From: Burkholderia oklahomensis C6786
GTDB lineage: Bacteria > Pseudomonadota > Gammaproteobacteria > Burkholderiales > Burkholderiaceae
Assembly (NCBI RefSeq): GCF_000959365.1
Contig: NZ_CP009555.1
Span: 1,240,001-1,304,000 of the forward strand
Direction: 5' to 3'
Length of the DNA stretch: 64,000 nucleotides
The translations under genes were made by a program, and so were the position numbers. The notes under the pieces were generated by a model that saw only the letters and a list, made by a program, of their open reading frames with translations, was not told the origin of the DNA and made no database searches. This document shows positions 9,102-18,610 of the stretch, piece after piece (the first letter of the stretch is position 1; the number at the start of each line of letters is the position of its first letter).

Positions 9102-10454
9102 ATGCAAGACGTCGATCCCGCCTACGCTTTCGTCCGCGCCCGAGAATCGAGCGCGCGCACCTATGCGGACACCTTCGACACCGTTTTCGCGCACGGCGCG
9201 GGCGCGGTGCTCACCGATACGGCCGGACGCCGCTATCTCGACTTCCTGTCTTGCGCGGGCACGCTCGCCACAGGCCACAACCATCCGGCGATCGTCGAGC
9301 GCGTACGCGCGTTCGTCGACAGCGGCCAGGTGATGCAGATGCTCGACGTGACGACGCCCGTCAAGCACCGCTTCGTCGAGCGCCTGTTCGAAATCCTGCC
9401 GCCCACGCTCGCACGGCACGCGCGCGTGCAGTTCTGCGGGCCGTCCGGCGCGGATGCGATCGAGGCGGCGATCAAGCTCTTCAAGACGGCCACCGGCCGG
9501 CGCTCGGTGATCGCGTTCCACGGCGGCTACCACGGGATGACGGCGGGCGCGCTCGCACTGACGGGCAACCTGCGCGCGAAGCACCAGGTTGCATCGCTGA
9601 TGCCCGACGTGCACGTGATGCCGTATCCGTACGCGTATCGCTGCCCGTTCGGGCTCGGCGCGCCGCACACCGCGGCCGCATCGCTGCACTACGTCGAATC
9701 GATGCTGAGCGATCCGGAAAGCGGCATCGCGAAACCCGCGTGCGTGATCGTCGAGGCAGTGCAGGGCGAAGGCGGCGTGATTCCCGCGCCGCCTGAATGG
9801 CTCGCGGGGCTGCGCGCGGTGACCGCGCGGCTCGACATTCCGCTCGTGATCGACGAAGTGCAGACGGGCATCGGCCGCACGGGCGCGATGTTCGCGTTCG
9901 AGCACAGCGGGATTCGGCCCGACGCCGTCGTGCTGTCGAAGGCGATCGGCGGCGGCTTTCCGCTCGCGCTCGTCGTCTACGACGAGCGCTACGACGTCTG
10001 GCAGGCGGGCGCGCACGCGGGCACGTTCCGCGGCAACCAGATCGCGATGGCGGCGGGCGTCGCATGTCTCGACGTGATCGAATCGGAAGGGCTGATCGCC
10101 GGTGCGGCGGCCAAGGAGGCGCACATGCGCGCACGGCTCGAGCGGCTCGCCGCACGCCATCCGGAAATCGGCGACGTGCGCGGACGCGGCCTCATGTGGG
10201 GAATCGAGCTCGTCGATCCCGACGCCGCACTGGACGCGGCCGGCGCGCGCCCCGCCGCGCCCGCGCTCGCGCGCGCGCTCAAGCGGTACTGCTTCGCGCA
10301 CGGGCTCATCGTCGAGACGGGCGGCCGCCACGGCGCGGTCGTGCGCCTGCTGCCGCCCCTCACCGTCGGCGCCGCCGAGCTCGATCTTGCCTTCGACACG
10401 CTCGACGCCGGGCTCGCCGCGCTCGGCGAGCACGCGCGCGCCGAGTTCGCGTGA
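9102..10454 (+). CDS. Class III aminotransferase (diaminobutyrate/ornithine type)
   Basis: This 450-aa fold-type I PLP aminotransferase has the full class III pattern: GPSGADAIEAAIKL near 112, FHGGYHG near 140, the D-x-VQTG motif in VIDEVQTGIGRTG near 250, and the Schiff-base lysine in LSKAIGGGFPLA (about K280). The family transfers an omega-amino group between a diamine or diamino acid and 2-oxoglutarate or glutamate; it looks closest to the 2,4-diaminobutyrate aminotransferases. A clear ribosome site (GAGGTAGGTAG) precedes ATG 9102. With the upstream PLP decarboxylase it could make a diamine such as 1,3-diaminopropane, which is inference. Confidence 0.9.
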   Translation: MQDVDPAYAFVRARESSARTYADTFDTVFAHGAGAVLTDTAGRRYLDFLSCAGTLATGHNHPAIVERVRAFVDSGQVMQMLDVTTPVKHRFVERLFEILPPTLARHARVQFCGPSGADAIEAAIKLFKTATGRRSVIAFHGGYHGMTAGALALTGNLRAKHQVASLMPDVHVMPYPYAYRCPFGLGAPHTAAASLHYVESMLSDPESGIAKPACVIVEAVQGEGGVIPAPPEWLAGLRAVTARLDIPLVIDEVQTGIGRTGAMFAFEHSGIRPDAVVLSKAIGGGFPLALVVYDERYDVWQAGAHAGTFRGNQIAMAAGVACLDVIESEGLIAGAAAKEAHMRARLERLAARHPEIGDVRGRGLMWGIELVDPDAALDAAGARPAAPALARALKRYCFAHGLIVETGGRHGAVVRLLPPLTVGAAELDLAFDTLDAGLAALGEHARAEFA

Positions 10455-10499
10455 CGCACCGCGCCGGCACACGTTACGACTCTTCAAGGACACACGATC

Positions 10500-11531
10500 A
10501 TGTCTTCTGGAATCGCCACTCCGCACTCAGTGAACTACCGCAAGAAATACGCGACAGAAGCGCATGCGCTGAGCGCGATCCGGCCGTGGCGCTGCGCGTG
10601 GGTGATCGCGCGGCAGTGGATCGGCATCGCGATCGCTTTCGCGCTGCCGATCGCGCTCGTCGCGCGCCTGACGGGCGGCACGAGCCTCGCGCATGCATTC
10701 GCCGTGCTGAACGCGCCGCAACGGTTCGGCGTCGGCGCCGCGGTGTGCGCCGCATACGTGTATCTCGCGTGCAAGCAGCACGCGCTCGGCATCGTGATGC
10801 ACGACGCGACGCACTTTCGCCTGTTCGAATCGCGCCGCGTCAACGAGCTCGTCAGCAACTGGCTGTGCGCATTCCCGATCGGCATGGTGACGTCGTGCTA
10901 CCGGCGCAGCCATCTGCCGCATCATCTGTTCACGAACAAGCCGAACGATCCGTACTGGGCGCGCCTCGTCGAGGACGAGCATTACGCGTTTCCGAAGTCG
11001 CACGCCGCGTTCGGCCGGATCCTGCTCGGCGACGTGTTCGGCGCGAACCTGCGCGCATGGTGGCCGACGCTGCGAAGCTGGACCGGCTGGAGCAGCATCC
11101 TCGACAATCGCGAAAAGCTGCTGACGCCGTCCGAGCGCCGGCAATTCGGCGCGTTCTGGATCGGCGCGATCGCGCTCGCCGCGTACTTCGGCGTGCTGTC
11201 GTACTTCTTGCTGCTGTGGATGCTGCCGATGTTCACGCTGTCGCTCGCGTTCATCCGCATCCGCGTGATCGCCGAGCACGATCTCGACAAGGCCGGGCAC
11301 GAGCTCGAGCGCACGCGCCACGTCGACGGCGGCTGGTTCGAGCGGCTCGCGATCGCGCCGCTCAACATCAACTATCACGTCGCGCACCATCTGTTTCCGA
11401 GCGTGCCGCTCTACAACCTGCCGAAGATGCACGCGCTGCTGATGCAGGAACCCGCGTTCCGCGAGCATGCGCAGTTGTGGCGCAGCTATCTCGGCAGAAA
11501 GCACGGCATGGTCCGCTCGCTGCTCACCTGA
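10500..11531 (+). CDS. Membrane fatty acid desaturase
   Basis: This 343-aa integral membrane di-iron desaturase has three His boxes: HDATH near residue 101, HLPHH near 138, and HVAHHLF near 294. Four hydrophobic segments (about 35-58, 78-95, 215-237 and a shorter one) fit the family. Such enzymes use O2 and an electron donor to insert double bonds or hydroxyl groups into acyl lipids or amides. An AAGGA site precedes the ATG. Its place after the aminotransferase suggests that it modifies the acyl part of the product. Regiochemistry cannot be predicted. Confidence 0.9.
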   Translation: MSSGIATPHSVNYRKKYATEAHALSAIRPWRCAWVIARQWIGIAIAFALPIALVARLTGGTSLAHAFAVLNAPQRFGVGAAVCAAYVYLACKQHALGIVMHDATHFRLFESRRVNELVSNWLCAFPIGMVTSCYRRSHLPHHLFTNKPNDPYWARLVEDEHYAFPKSHAAFGRILLGDVFGANLRAWWPTLRSWTGWSSILDNREKLLTPSERRQFGAFWIGAIALAAYFGVLSYFLLLWMLPMFTLSLAFIRIRVIAEHDLDKAGHELERTRHVDGGWFERLAIAPLNINYHVAHHLFPSVPLYNLPKMHALLMQEPAFREHAQLWRSYLGRKHGMVRSLLT

Positions 11532-11734
11532 CGGGATCGCGTCGGTGAACCGGCGCACGAAGCACGCAAAACGCGCGGAGCACGCGGAACACGCGGAAGA
11601 CACGCCGACGCGCGTTCGCGAACGCGGCCGGCCTGCGTCATTGCGCATCCGGTATCAATCGGTCGGAATTCGGTATTGGCGAGAATGCGCGCTCTCGCGC
11701 GAGACTGTCATTCTTCAACAATCCGAAACGAACC

Positions 11735-12931
11735 GTGGTGACCAACACGCTACGCTTTGCACTCTTCATGTGCGGCTGCGCGGCTTTTCTCGGCCTGTAT
11801 GCAACGCAGGGCATCCTGCCTCAGATCGCGGCCACGTTCGGCACGCGCATCGAACAAGCCGCGCTCGGCATTACGGTCACGACGGTTGCGATGGCGGCGA
11901 CGGCGCCGTTCGTCGGCATGCTGACGCGCCGCTTCGACCGGCGCCGGGTCATCACGCTCGCCGCGCTGCTGGTCGCACTGCCGACGCTCTGGACCGCGCA
12001 CGCGGATTCGTTCGCCGAATTCCTCGCGGGACGGATCGCGACGGGAATCGTCATTCCGGTGCTGTTCGCCGTCACGGTGTCGTACGTCGGCGAAACCTGG
12101 GAGGGCAACACGACCACCGAAATGACGAGCTTCTTCATCGCCGGCACGACGCTCGGCGGCTTCGGCGGACGCTTCATCGTCAACGGCGTGACGGCGATGA
12201 GCGGCTGGCCGCGCGCGCTCGACGCGCTCGCGTGCGCGATGCTCGCCGCGGGCGCCGCGATCTGCCTGTGCCTGCCGCGCACGCGCGCGACGCCGCCGGC
12301 GGCGGCGGACCCGGCGGCGATGTCGCTGCGCGCGCTCGGCCGAAACCGACCAGTGCTCGCGTCGTATTTCATCGGCGCGTGCATCCTGTTTTCGCAGGTC
12401 ACGACGTTCACGTACGTCGGGCTGTATCTCGCGAAGCCGCCGTATCGGTTCGGCACCGCGGCGATCGGCTCGATCTATGCGGTCTTCCTGCTCGCCGTCG
12501 TGGTCACGCCGATGGCCGCGCGGCTGTCGCGCAGGCGCCCGCCCGCGGATCTGCTCGCGCTCGCGTCCGGGCTCGGCGTGGCGGGCGCGCTGCTCACGCT
12601 TCATGCCGGCGTGCCCGTGATCCTGCTCGGGCTCGCCATCGGGTCGACGGGCGTGTTCGTGGGCCAGGCGGCCGCGAGCGCGTTCGTCACACGTTCGACC
12701 TCCGAGGGCCGGACATTCGCAGTGGGGCTTTATCTGTCGTTCTATTACCTGGGCGGCAGCGCAGGAACGGTATTGCCGGTTCCAGCATGGCAGCGCTTCG
12801 GCTGGGCAGGCTGCGTCGCACTCGTCGTGTGCGCGCACCTGCTCGCCGCCATCGCCGCTTGGACGTTCTGGAAACCGGGCGGCATCGACGCAACACGCAC
12901 TCGACCATCATCCATCACGACACCGCGCTAG
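11735..12931 (+). CDS. MFS transporter (YnfM-like)
   Basis: This 398-aa major facilitator superfamily protein has about twelve hydrophobic segments. The first helix contains YATQGILPQIAATFG and is followed by the loop motif MLTRRFDRRR of MFS antiporters. It resembles the YnfM/arabinose-efflux-like branch. Translation appears to start at GTG 11735; no ATG fits. It is preceded by a 203-bp gap after the desaturase, so it may have its own promoter. It may be a second exporter for the cluster or an unrelated efflux pump. Confidence 0.88.
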   Translation: MVTNTLRFALFMCGCAAFLGLYATQGILPQIAATFGTRIEQAALGITVTTVAMAATAPFVGMLTRRFDRRRVITLAALLVALPTLWTAHADSFAEFLAGRIATGIVIPVLFAVTVSYVGETWEGNTTTEMTSFFIAGTTLGGFGGRFIVNGVTAMSGWPRALDALACAMLAAGAAICLCLPRTRATPPAAADPAAMSLRALGRNRPVLASYFIGACILFSQVTTFTYVGLYLAKPPYRFGTAAIGSIYAVFLLAVVVTPMAARLSRRRPPADLLALASGLGVAGALLTLHAGVPVILLGLAIGSTGVFVGQAAASAFVTRSTSEGRTFAVGLYLSFYYLGGSAGTVLPVPAWQRFGWAGCVALVVCAHLLAAIAAWTFWKPGGIDATRTRPSSITTPR

Positions 12932-12974
12932 GCTGGCCAGAGCCGCAGCGGTGATCCACAGAGAGAAATCGTGC

Positions 12975-13796
12975 ATGAACTCGATCACCACTACGCCCAA
13001 TCATCTTCTCGACATCGTCTGCCCCGTGCTTGAAGGGATGACGCCTGGCGCGCTGCAGCGCGCGCTCGTCGACGCGTTCGACGCGGAATCGGCGTCGCTC
13101 GCGCAAATCGAGCACGCGTTCAACACGCTCACGTCCGGCAAGCCGTCGAAAGAAGCGTTGCGCGTGTTCTTCGCGAGCTGGTCGAAGACCAACAACTCGG
13201 CGGCGAGCGTGTCGGGCCTCGCGAACCGCGTGACGCTCCTCGCGCGCTCCGATCCGGGCTCGCCCGCATCGGCGAAGCTCTACGACGTATGCGCGAGCCT
13301 GCAGCGCATCACCGACGAGGATCTCGGCGCGCTCGGCGGCGCGCTGCACGCCGACCTGTTCTACAACATGGCGACGACGATCTGCGGCGACGACGCGTGG
13401 CTGCTGAAGTCGAACTGCGTCGCCTCTGCGCAGGCGTTCAAGGACTGGACCGACCGGCAGCGGCTGCGCAACCGCGACCTGATGCAGGGCCTGCTCACGA
13501 CGCTCGTGCACGAGGTGTACACGCACGGCGAAGTCGAATTCATCCATCCGTTGTACAAGGTGTGGGTCGAGCACCGGATGAACGTGCCGTCCGAGCGCGT
13601 GCGCTTCGTCGTCGCATGGGTGACGGTCCACACGGGCGGCACGGAGAGCGCGCACTTCGCGCATGCGGTCCGCGCGATCGACACGTTCTGCGACGCGATG
13701 GACGTGCGGATCGATCCGGCGTCGTCGACGGAACTGTTCCGTGAATATCTTCGCCGCAAGGCCGACGTGATGCGGGCATGCGCGGCTATGCCCTGA
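12975..13796 (+). CDS. Helical protein of unknown function
   Basis: This 273-aa protein is soluble, predicted mostly helical, and has no signal peptide. I do not recognise it with confidence. Its C-terminal half has closely spaced His and Glu residues, including VHEVYTHGEVEFIHPLY and VHTGGTESAHFAHA, which could bind metal as in heme-oxygenase-like (PqqC/CADD) di-iron proteins; that reading is weak. I chose ATG 12975 because AGAGAGAAA lies about 7 bp upstream; a GTG at 12951 would add eight residues. It is on the same strand as the cluster, 43 bp after the MFS gene, and is likely its last member. Confidence 0.6.
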   Translation: MNSITTTPNHLLDIVCPVLEGMTPGALQRALVDAFDAESASLAQIEHAFNTLTSGKPSKEALRVFFASWSKTNNSAASVSGLANRVTLLARSDPGSPASAKLYDVCASLQRITDEDLGALGGALHADLFYNMATTICGDDAWLLKSNCVASAQAFKDWTDRQRLRNRDLMQGLLTTLVHEVYTHGEVEFIHPLYKVWVEHRMNVPSERVRFVVAWVTVHTGGTESAHFAHAVRAIDTFCDAMDVRIDPASSTELFREYLRRKADVMRACAAMP

Positions 13797-13931
13797 ACGC
13801 GTGGGCGATCGCGCGAACCGCTTGATGAAAGTCGCGCACGCCGCCTTCCGGGGCCGGGAGCAGCGCTCGAATCCGATGTCGGCAGCAAGCGGCACGATCG
13901 GCGCGCATCGCGCCGCATGCGCCGGCCAACG

Positions 13932-16900
13932 TCAATGGAATTCGCGGCTCTCGGTCCGCAAGCCCGCGATCAGCAGCGTCAGATCCTCGAGATATTGCGC
14001 GACGAGATGCCGGACGTCGCTCTCGCACTGCCAGACGCCCGACACCGCGAGCAGCCGCGAATCGAGCGTCTCGCGCCGCTGCCGCGCGAGCAGCTCCGGC
14101 CGGACGATCACGTTCACGCAGCCCGTCTCGTCCTCCAGCGTGACGAACAGCACGCCCTTCGCGGTGCCCGGCATCTGCCGCGCGGTCACGAGCCCGCACG
14201 CGCGCGCGAGCCGGCCGTTGCGGCGATCGCGCAGCGCCGCGGCGGACGACAGCCGCCGCGCGTCGAGCTCGGGCCGCAGCAGCGCGACCGGATGCCGGTT
14301 CAGCGTGAGGCCGATCGTGTGATAGTCGGCGAGGACGTCGTCGGCCTCGGACGGCGCGCCGAGCTCGGGCTTCACCGCTTCGTCGATCGGCGCGGCGGCG
14401 AGCAGATCGCGCTCCGGCACTGCGGCGACCGCCTGCCACAGCGCGTCGCGGCGGTGGCCGGCGAGCGCCGCGAATGCGTTCGCGGCGGCGAGCGCTTCGA
14501 GATCGCGGCGTTCGAGGCGCGCGCGGCGCGCGAGCTCGTCGACGCTCGCAAACGGCCCGGCCGCACGCGCCGCCTCGATCCGCCGCGCGGCGTCCTCGCC
14601 CAGGCCGCGCACGAGCGACAGGCCGAGCCGCACCGCCGGCTGCCCGTCGGGCGGCGCCGCGCCGGGCTGCGCTTCGAGCGACGCGTCCCAGCCGCTTGCC
14701 GTCGCGTCGATCGGCAGCACCGTCACGCCGTGGCGCTTCGCGTCCTGCACGAGCTGCGCGGGCGGATAGAAGCCCATCGGCTGGCTGTTCAGCAGCGCGG
14801 CGACGAAGATCGCCGGCTCGTGACACTTGAGCCAGCTGCTCGCATAGACGAGATGCGCGAAGCTCGCCGCATGGCTCTCCGGAAAGCCGTATTCGCCGAA
14901 GCCCTTGATCTGCTCGAAGATCTGCTCGGCGAATTCGGGCGGATAGTCGCGCTCGCGCATGCCGTCGACGATCTTGCGCCGATACTGCTCGAGATTGCCC
15001 TTGCGCTTCCACGCGGCCATCGCGCGGCGCAGCGCGTCGGCCTCGCCGGGCGTGAAGCCCGCGGCGATGATCGCGATCTGCATCACCTGCTCCTGGAAGA
15101 TCGGCACGCCGCGCGTGCGCTCGAGCGCCGGCTTCAGGTCGTCCTTCGGATAGGTGACGGGCTCGAGGCCCTGCCGCCGCTTCAGGTACGGATGCACCGC
15201 GCCGCCCTGGATCGGCCCCGGCCGCACGATCGCGACTTCGATCACGAGATCGTAATAGTCGCGCGGCCGCAGACGCGGCAGCATCGACATCTGCGCGCGC
15301 GATTCGATCTGGAACACGCCGACCGTGTCGGCGCGGCAGATCATGTCGTACGTCGCCTCGTCGTCCTGCGGGATGCTCTGCATCCCGAACGGCTGGCCGT
15401 CCCGCCTGCCGCGCCACGCCGTGATCATGTCGAACGCCCGATGCAGCGCGGACAGCATGCCGAGCGCGAGCACGTCGACCTTCATCAGCCCGAGCGCCTC
15501 CAGATCGTTCTTGTCCCACTGGATCACGCGCCGCCCTTCCATCGCCGCGTTCTCGACCGGCACGAGCCGCGTGAGCTTGCCGCGGCTGATCACGAAGCCG
15601 CCCGAATGCTGCGACAGATGGCGCGGAAAGCCAAGCAGCCGCGCGGCGAGCTCGGCCCACGCGCGAATCAGCGGCGTGTCCGGATCGAGCCCGACCGACT
15701 CGAAGCGCGCGAGCAGATCGCGGCTGCCGTCGAACCAGCGATGCTCCTTCGCGACCCGCTCGACGAGCATCGGATCGACGCCGAGCGCCTTGCCGGTCTC
15801 GCGCAGCGCGCCGCGCGGGCGATAGGTCGACACGGCAGCGGCGAGCGCCGCGCGGTCGTGGCCGTATTTTTCGTAGAGGTACTGAATGACCTCCTCGCGG
15901 CGCTGATGCTCGAAGTCGACATCGATGTCGGGCGGCTCGCCGCGCTCGCGGCTGATGAATCGCTCGAACAGCAGCGAGCTCTTTTCCGGATGCACTTCGG
16001 TCACGCCGAGGCAAAAGCAGACGACGGAGTTCGCGGCCGATCCGCGCCCCTGGCACAGGATGTCGCGGCTGCGCGCGTACTGGACGATGTCGTAGACCGT
16101 CAGGAAATATGGCTCGTATTTCAGCTCGGCGATCAGCTCGAGCTCGTACCGGATTCTCTCCTGCACCGTGTCCGGCACGCCGTCCGGATAGCGCCTGTGC
16201 GCTCCCGACCAGGTTTCCCGACGAAGATAGCTCGTCGGCGTGTGGCCTTCGGGCACGAGCTCGCGCGGATATTCGTAGCGCAGCTCGTCGAGCGAGAAGT
16301 CGCACGCATCGAGAATCCGGCACGTCTCCGCGATCGCCTCGGCCGGAAACAGCTGAGCGATCCGCTGACGCAAGCGCAGATGCTGCTCCGCGTTCGGCGC
16401 GAGCGCGTAGCCGCATTCGGCGATCGGCATCCCGAGCCGGATCGCCGTCATCGCATCCTGCAGCGGCTTGCACGAGCGCGCGTGCATCGTCACGTCGCCG
16501 AGCGCGACGATGCGCATCCCGCGCCGCTCGCCCGCCGCCCGGATCTCCTCGCGATGCGCGCCGTCTAGCGCGCGCTGCAGCTGCACGAGTCCGAGCCGCG
16601 CGCGTTCGCCGAACAGCGCATCGAACCACGCGAGCTGCGCATCGAGCATGTCGGCGCGCGCCGGATACGTCGGCACGAGAATCGCAAAGCAGTCGGGCAC
16701 GCCGCGCAGATGCGCGAATGTCGACGGCGGCGCGGCCAGCATCTGCGGCGTGAGCCGGTAGGTGCCCTTCGGCGCGTCCATCCGCCGCCACGAGATCAGC
16801 TCGGACAAGTTGCCGTAGCCTTCGCGATTCCGCGCGAGCAGCACGAGGCCGAATGCGCCGGGGCCCGGATCGTGGCCCGGCGCGACGTCGTCCGGCGTCA

Positions 16901-17129
16901 CGTCGAAGTACGCGCCGACGACGAGCGGCAGCCCCTCCGCGTTCGCCGCGACATGCATCCGCGGCGCGCCGGCGAGCGAGCATTCGTCGGTGATCGCGAT
17001 GCCGCGATAGCCGTGCGCCTTCGCGCGCTCGACAAGCTCGTCCGCCGACGACGCGCCGTGCAGGAACGAGAAATTCGACCGGCAGAACAGCTCCGCGTAG
17101 TCGGGCAGGATCTTGGATGTCGCATCCAT
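13932..17129 (-). CDS. dnaE2: Error-prone DNA polymerase DnaE2
   Basis: This 1065-aa C-family polymerase is the catalytic member of the ImuA-ImuB-DnaE2 mutasome for SOS translesion synthesis. An N-terminal PHP domain starts at ELFCRSNFSFLHGAS. The polymerase active-site motif PDIDVDFEH is near residue 398, helix-hairpin-helix sequences follow, and an OB-fold lies near the C-terminus (GVLFVTLEDETG, VNVIV). Length fits DnaE2 (about 1,000-1,100) and not DnaE1 (about 1,160). The start chosen, 5 bp after imuB, gives a Met followed by DATSKILPDYAELF. It lies last in the operon, downstream of the LexA box before imuA. Confidence 0.95.
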   Translation of the reverse strand: MDATSKILPDYAELFCRSNFSFLHGASSADELVERAKAHGYRGIAITDECSLAGAPRMHVAANAEGLPLVVGAYFDVTPDDVAPGHDPGPGAFGLVLLARNREGYGNLSELISWRRMDAPKGTYRLTPQMLAAPPSTFAHLRGVPDCFAILVPTYPARADMLDAQLAWFDALFGERARLGLVQLQRALDGAHREEIRAAGERRGMRIVALGDVTMHARSCKPLQDAMTAIRLGMPIAECGYALAPNAEQHLRLRQRIAQLFPAEAIAETCRILDACDFSLDELRYEYPRELVPEGHTPTSYLRRETWSGAHRRYPDGVPDTVQERIRYELELIAELKYEPYFLTVYDIVQYARSRDILCQGRGSAANSVVCFCLGVTEVHPEKSSLLFERFISRERGEPPDIDVDFEHQRREEVIQYLYEKYGHDRAALAAAVSTYRPRGALRETGKALGVDPMLVERVAKEHRWFDGSRDLLARFESVGLDPDTPLIRAWAELAARLLGFPRHLSQHSGGFVISRGKLTRLVPVENAAMEGRRVIQWDKNDLEALGLMKVDVLALGMLSALHRAFDMITAWRGRRDGQPFGMQSIPQDDEATYDMICRADTVGVFQIESRAQMSMLPRLRPRDYYDLVIEVAIVRPGPIQGGAVHPYLKRRQGLEPVTYPKDDLKPALERTRGVPIFQEQVMQIAIIAAGFTPGEADALRRAMAAWKRKGNLEQYRRKIVDGMRERDYPPEFAEQIFEQIKGFGEYGFPESHAASFAHLVYASSWLKCHEPAIFVAALLNSQPMGFYPPAQLVQDAKRHGVTVLPIDATASGWDASLEAQPGAAPPDGQPAVRLGLSLVRGLGEDAARRIEAARAAGPFASVDELARRARLERRDLEALAAANAFAALAGHRRDALWQAVAAVPERDLLAAAPIDEAVKPELGAPSEADDVLADYHTIGLTLNRHPVALLRPELDARRLSSAAALRDRRNGRLARACGLVTARQMPGTAKGVLFVTLEDETGCVNVIVRPELLARQRRETLDSRLLAVSGVWQCESDVRHLVAQYLEDLTLLIAGLRTESREFH

Positions 17130-17134
17130 GCCGC

Positions 17135-18610
17135 TCACCCGAACAGGCCGTGCAGGAACCAGCACTGCCCCGCCGCGCTGCTGCCGCGCTCCTGGTAGAC
17201 CCAGTAGCACGCGCCGTCGCCGTCCTGCGCGACGCGATAGTCGCGCGCGACGAGCTGGCCGTCGAACCAGCCCGCCTCGATCCGCTCGATCGACGACACG
17301 AACTTGAGCGGCGTGCGATAGAACGGCCGGTTCTCGCGCATCACGAGCGGCAGCGGCTCCGCGAGCAGCCACGCGGGACGCGGCGGCGCGACGGGCGGCG
17401 CGGCCGGCTTGCCGGCCGGCGCGTCGAGCGGCAGCCAGCGGTTCGCCGCCTCGGGCCGGTGATCGGCGACGGGCGCCGCGCGCAGCACGTTGTCCGCGCC
17501 GAGCCGCGCGGTCAGGAGCTCGACGAGCCGCGCGCGCGCCTCGCGGGTGCCGCCCGGCTCGGGGAACAGATCGTCTGCGGGCGGCGCGACCGATTCGACG
17601 CGCGTGACGGTCAGGCGCACCGCGATCACCGCGGCGGGCAGCGCGACGCGCGCGAGCCGCTCGCCGAGAAGGCGCATGAAGTGCGTCTCGTCGCGCGCGG
17701 GCTCGGCGAACGCGAGCTCGAGCGACGTCGGCGGCGCCGCCTGGCGGCCGCGCTCGTGCTCGAGCGCGAACGTCATCGCCGACAGCGACAGGTGCCGCGC
17801 GGCGAGCCAGCCGCATAGCTGCACGACGAGCCGCCGCGCGACGAACAGCACCGCCTCCGCGTATTCGACGCGCTCCGGCAATTCGAGCCGCGCGTCGAAC
17901 ACGGGCGGCACCGGCATCCAGGCGAGCGGCTCCGCGGCGTCGCCGTACGCGCGATCGAGCGCGGCGACGAGTGACGGACCGCAGCGGCGCGTGAGCCCCG
18001 CGCGCGGCAGGCGGCGCAGGTCGGCGAGCGTGCGGCAGCCGAGGCCGTCGAACCAGCCGGCGTACGGGCGCGCGTCGGGCAGCAGCTCGCACGGCAGCGC
18101 ATCGAGCGCGCGCACGAGCGACGCCGTCCGCACGATCCGCCGCCGCGTGCGCGGCCGGCCCGGTGCGCGCGCGAGCAGCCACGCGCCGCGCCCGGTCGGC
18201 GCGGCGGCAAGACGCGCCGCGTAGCCGAGCGTGGCGAGCGTCGCGCGCACCTGCCGGCACAGCGACGGCAGGCCGCCGAACAGCCGCAGGCTCGCGCCGA
18301 CGTCGACGACGAGCGTCGCTTCGTCGTCGAGCGCGACGCACGGCGAGAAGCGCAGCAGTGCGAGCGCGACCGCGCGCAGCGCATCGGCCTCGCGGGCCGG
18401 ATCGCGCTCGACGAGCCGCGTGCCGGGCGCGAGCGTCAGCACGCCGCCGCGCTTCATGCCGGCGCGCACGCCGTGCGCGCGCGCGGCCGCGTCGGCGACC
18501 AGCACGATGCCCTGTTCGAGCACCGCACAGCCGTCGCCGTCGTCAGGCGACGGCGGCGCGCATACGTCGAGCGGCAGGCGCGGCAGATGGATGCCGAGCA
18601 AGACGCGCAT
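17135..18610 (-). CDS. imuB: ImuB, Y-family polymerase-like mutasome protein
   Basis: This 491-aa protein is related to Y-family polymerases but catalytically dead. The N-terminus reads MRVLLGIHLPRLPLDV where active enzymes have D-x-D-x-F/Y-A, so the first metal-binding Asp is missing. ImuB connects DnaE2 to the beta clamp. I chose the ATG at 18610 because homologues begin with this beta strand; a start 13 codons upstream is also open. It overlaps the 3' end of imuA by 68 bp, so translation of the two is probably coupled. The gene continues into dnaE2 with a 5-bp gap. Confidence 0.9.
   Translation of the reverse strand: MRVLLGIHLPRLPLDVCAPPSPDDGDGCAVLEQGIVLVADAAARAHGVRAGMKRGGVLTLAPGTRLVERDPAREADALRAVALALLRFSPCVALDDEATLVVDVGASLRLFGGLPSLCRQVRATLATLGYAARLAAAPTGRGAWLLARAPGRPRTRRRIVRTASLVRALDALPCELLPDARPYAGWFDGLGCRTLADLRRLPRAGLTRRCGPSLVAALDRAYGDAAEPLAWMPVPPVFDARLELPERVEYAEAVLFVARRLVVQLCGWLAARHLSLSAMTFALEHERGRQAAPPTSLELAFAEPARDETHFMRLLGERLARVALPAAVIAVRLTVTRVESVAPPADDLFPEPGGTREARARLVELLTARLGADNVLRAAPVADHRPEAANRWLPLDAPAGKPAAPPVAPPRPAWLLAEPLPLVMRENRPFYRTPLKFVSSIERIEAGWFDGQLVARDYRVAQDGDGACYWVYQERGSSAAGQCWFLHGLFG

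Noticed and set aside
17130..18341. N-terminal extension of dnaE2 giving 1469 aa
   Set aside because: The extra 400 residues are an out-of-frame reading of imuB; known DnaE2 proteins start near MDATSKILPDYAELF.
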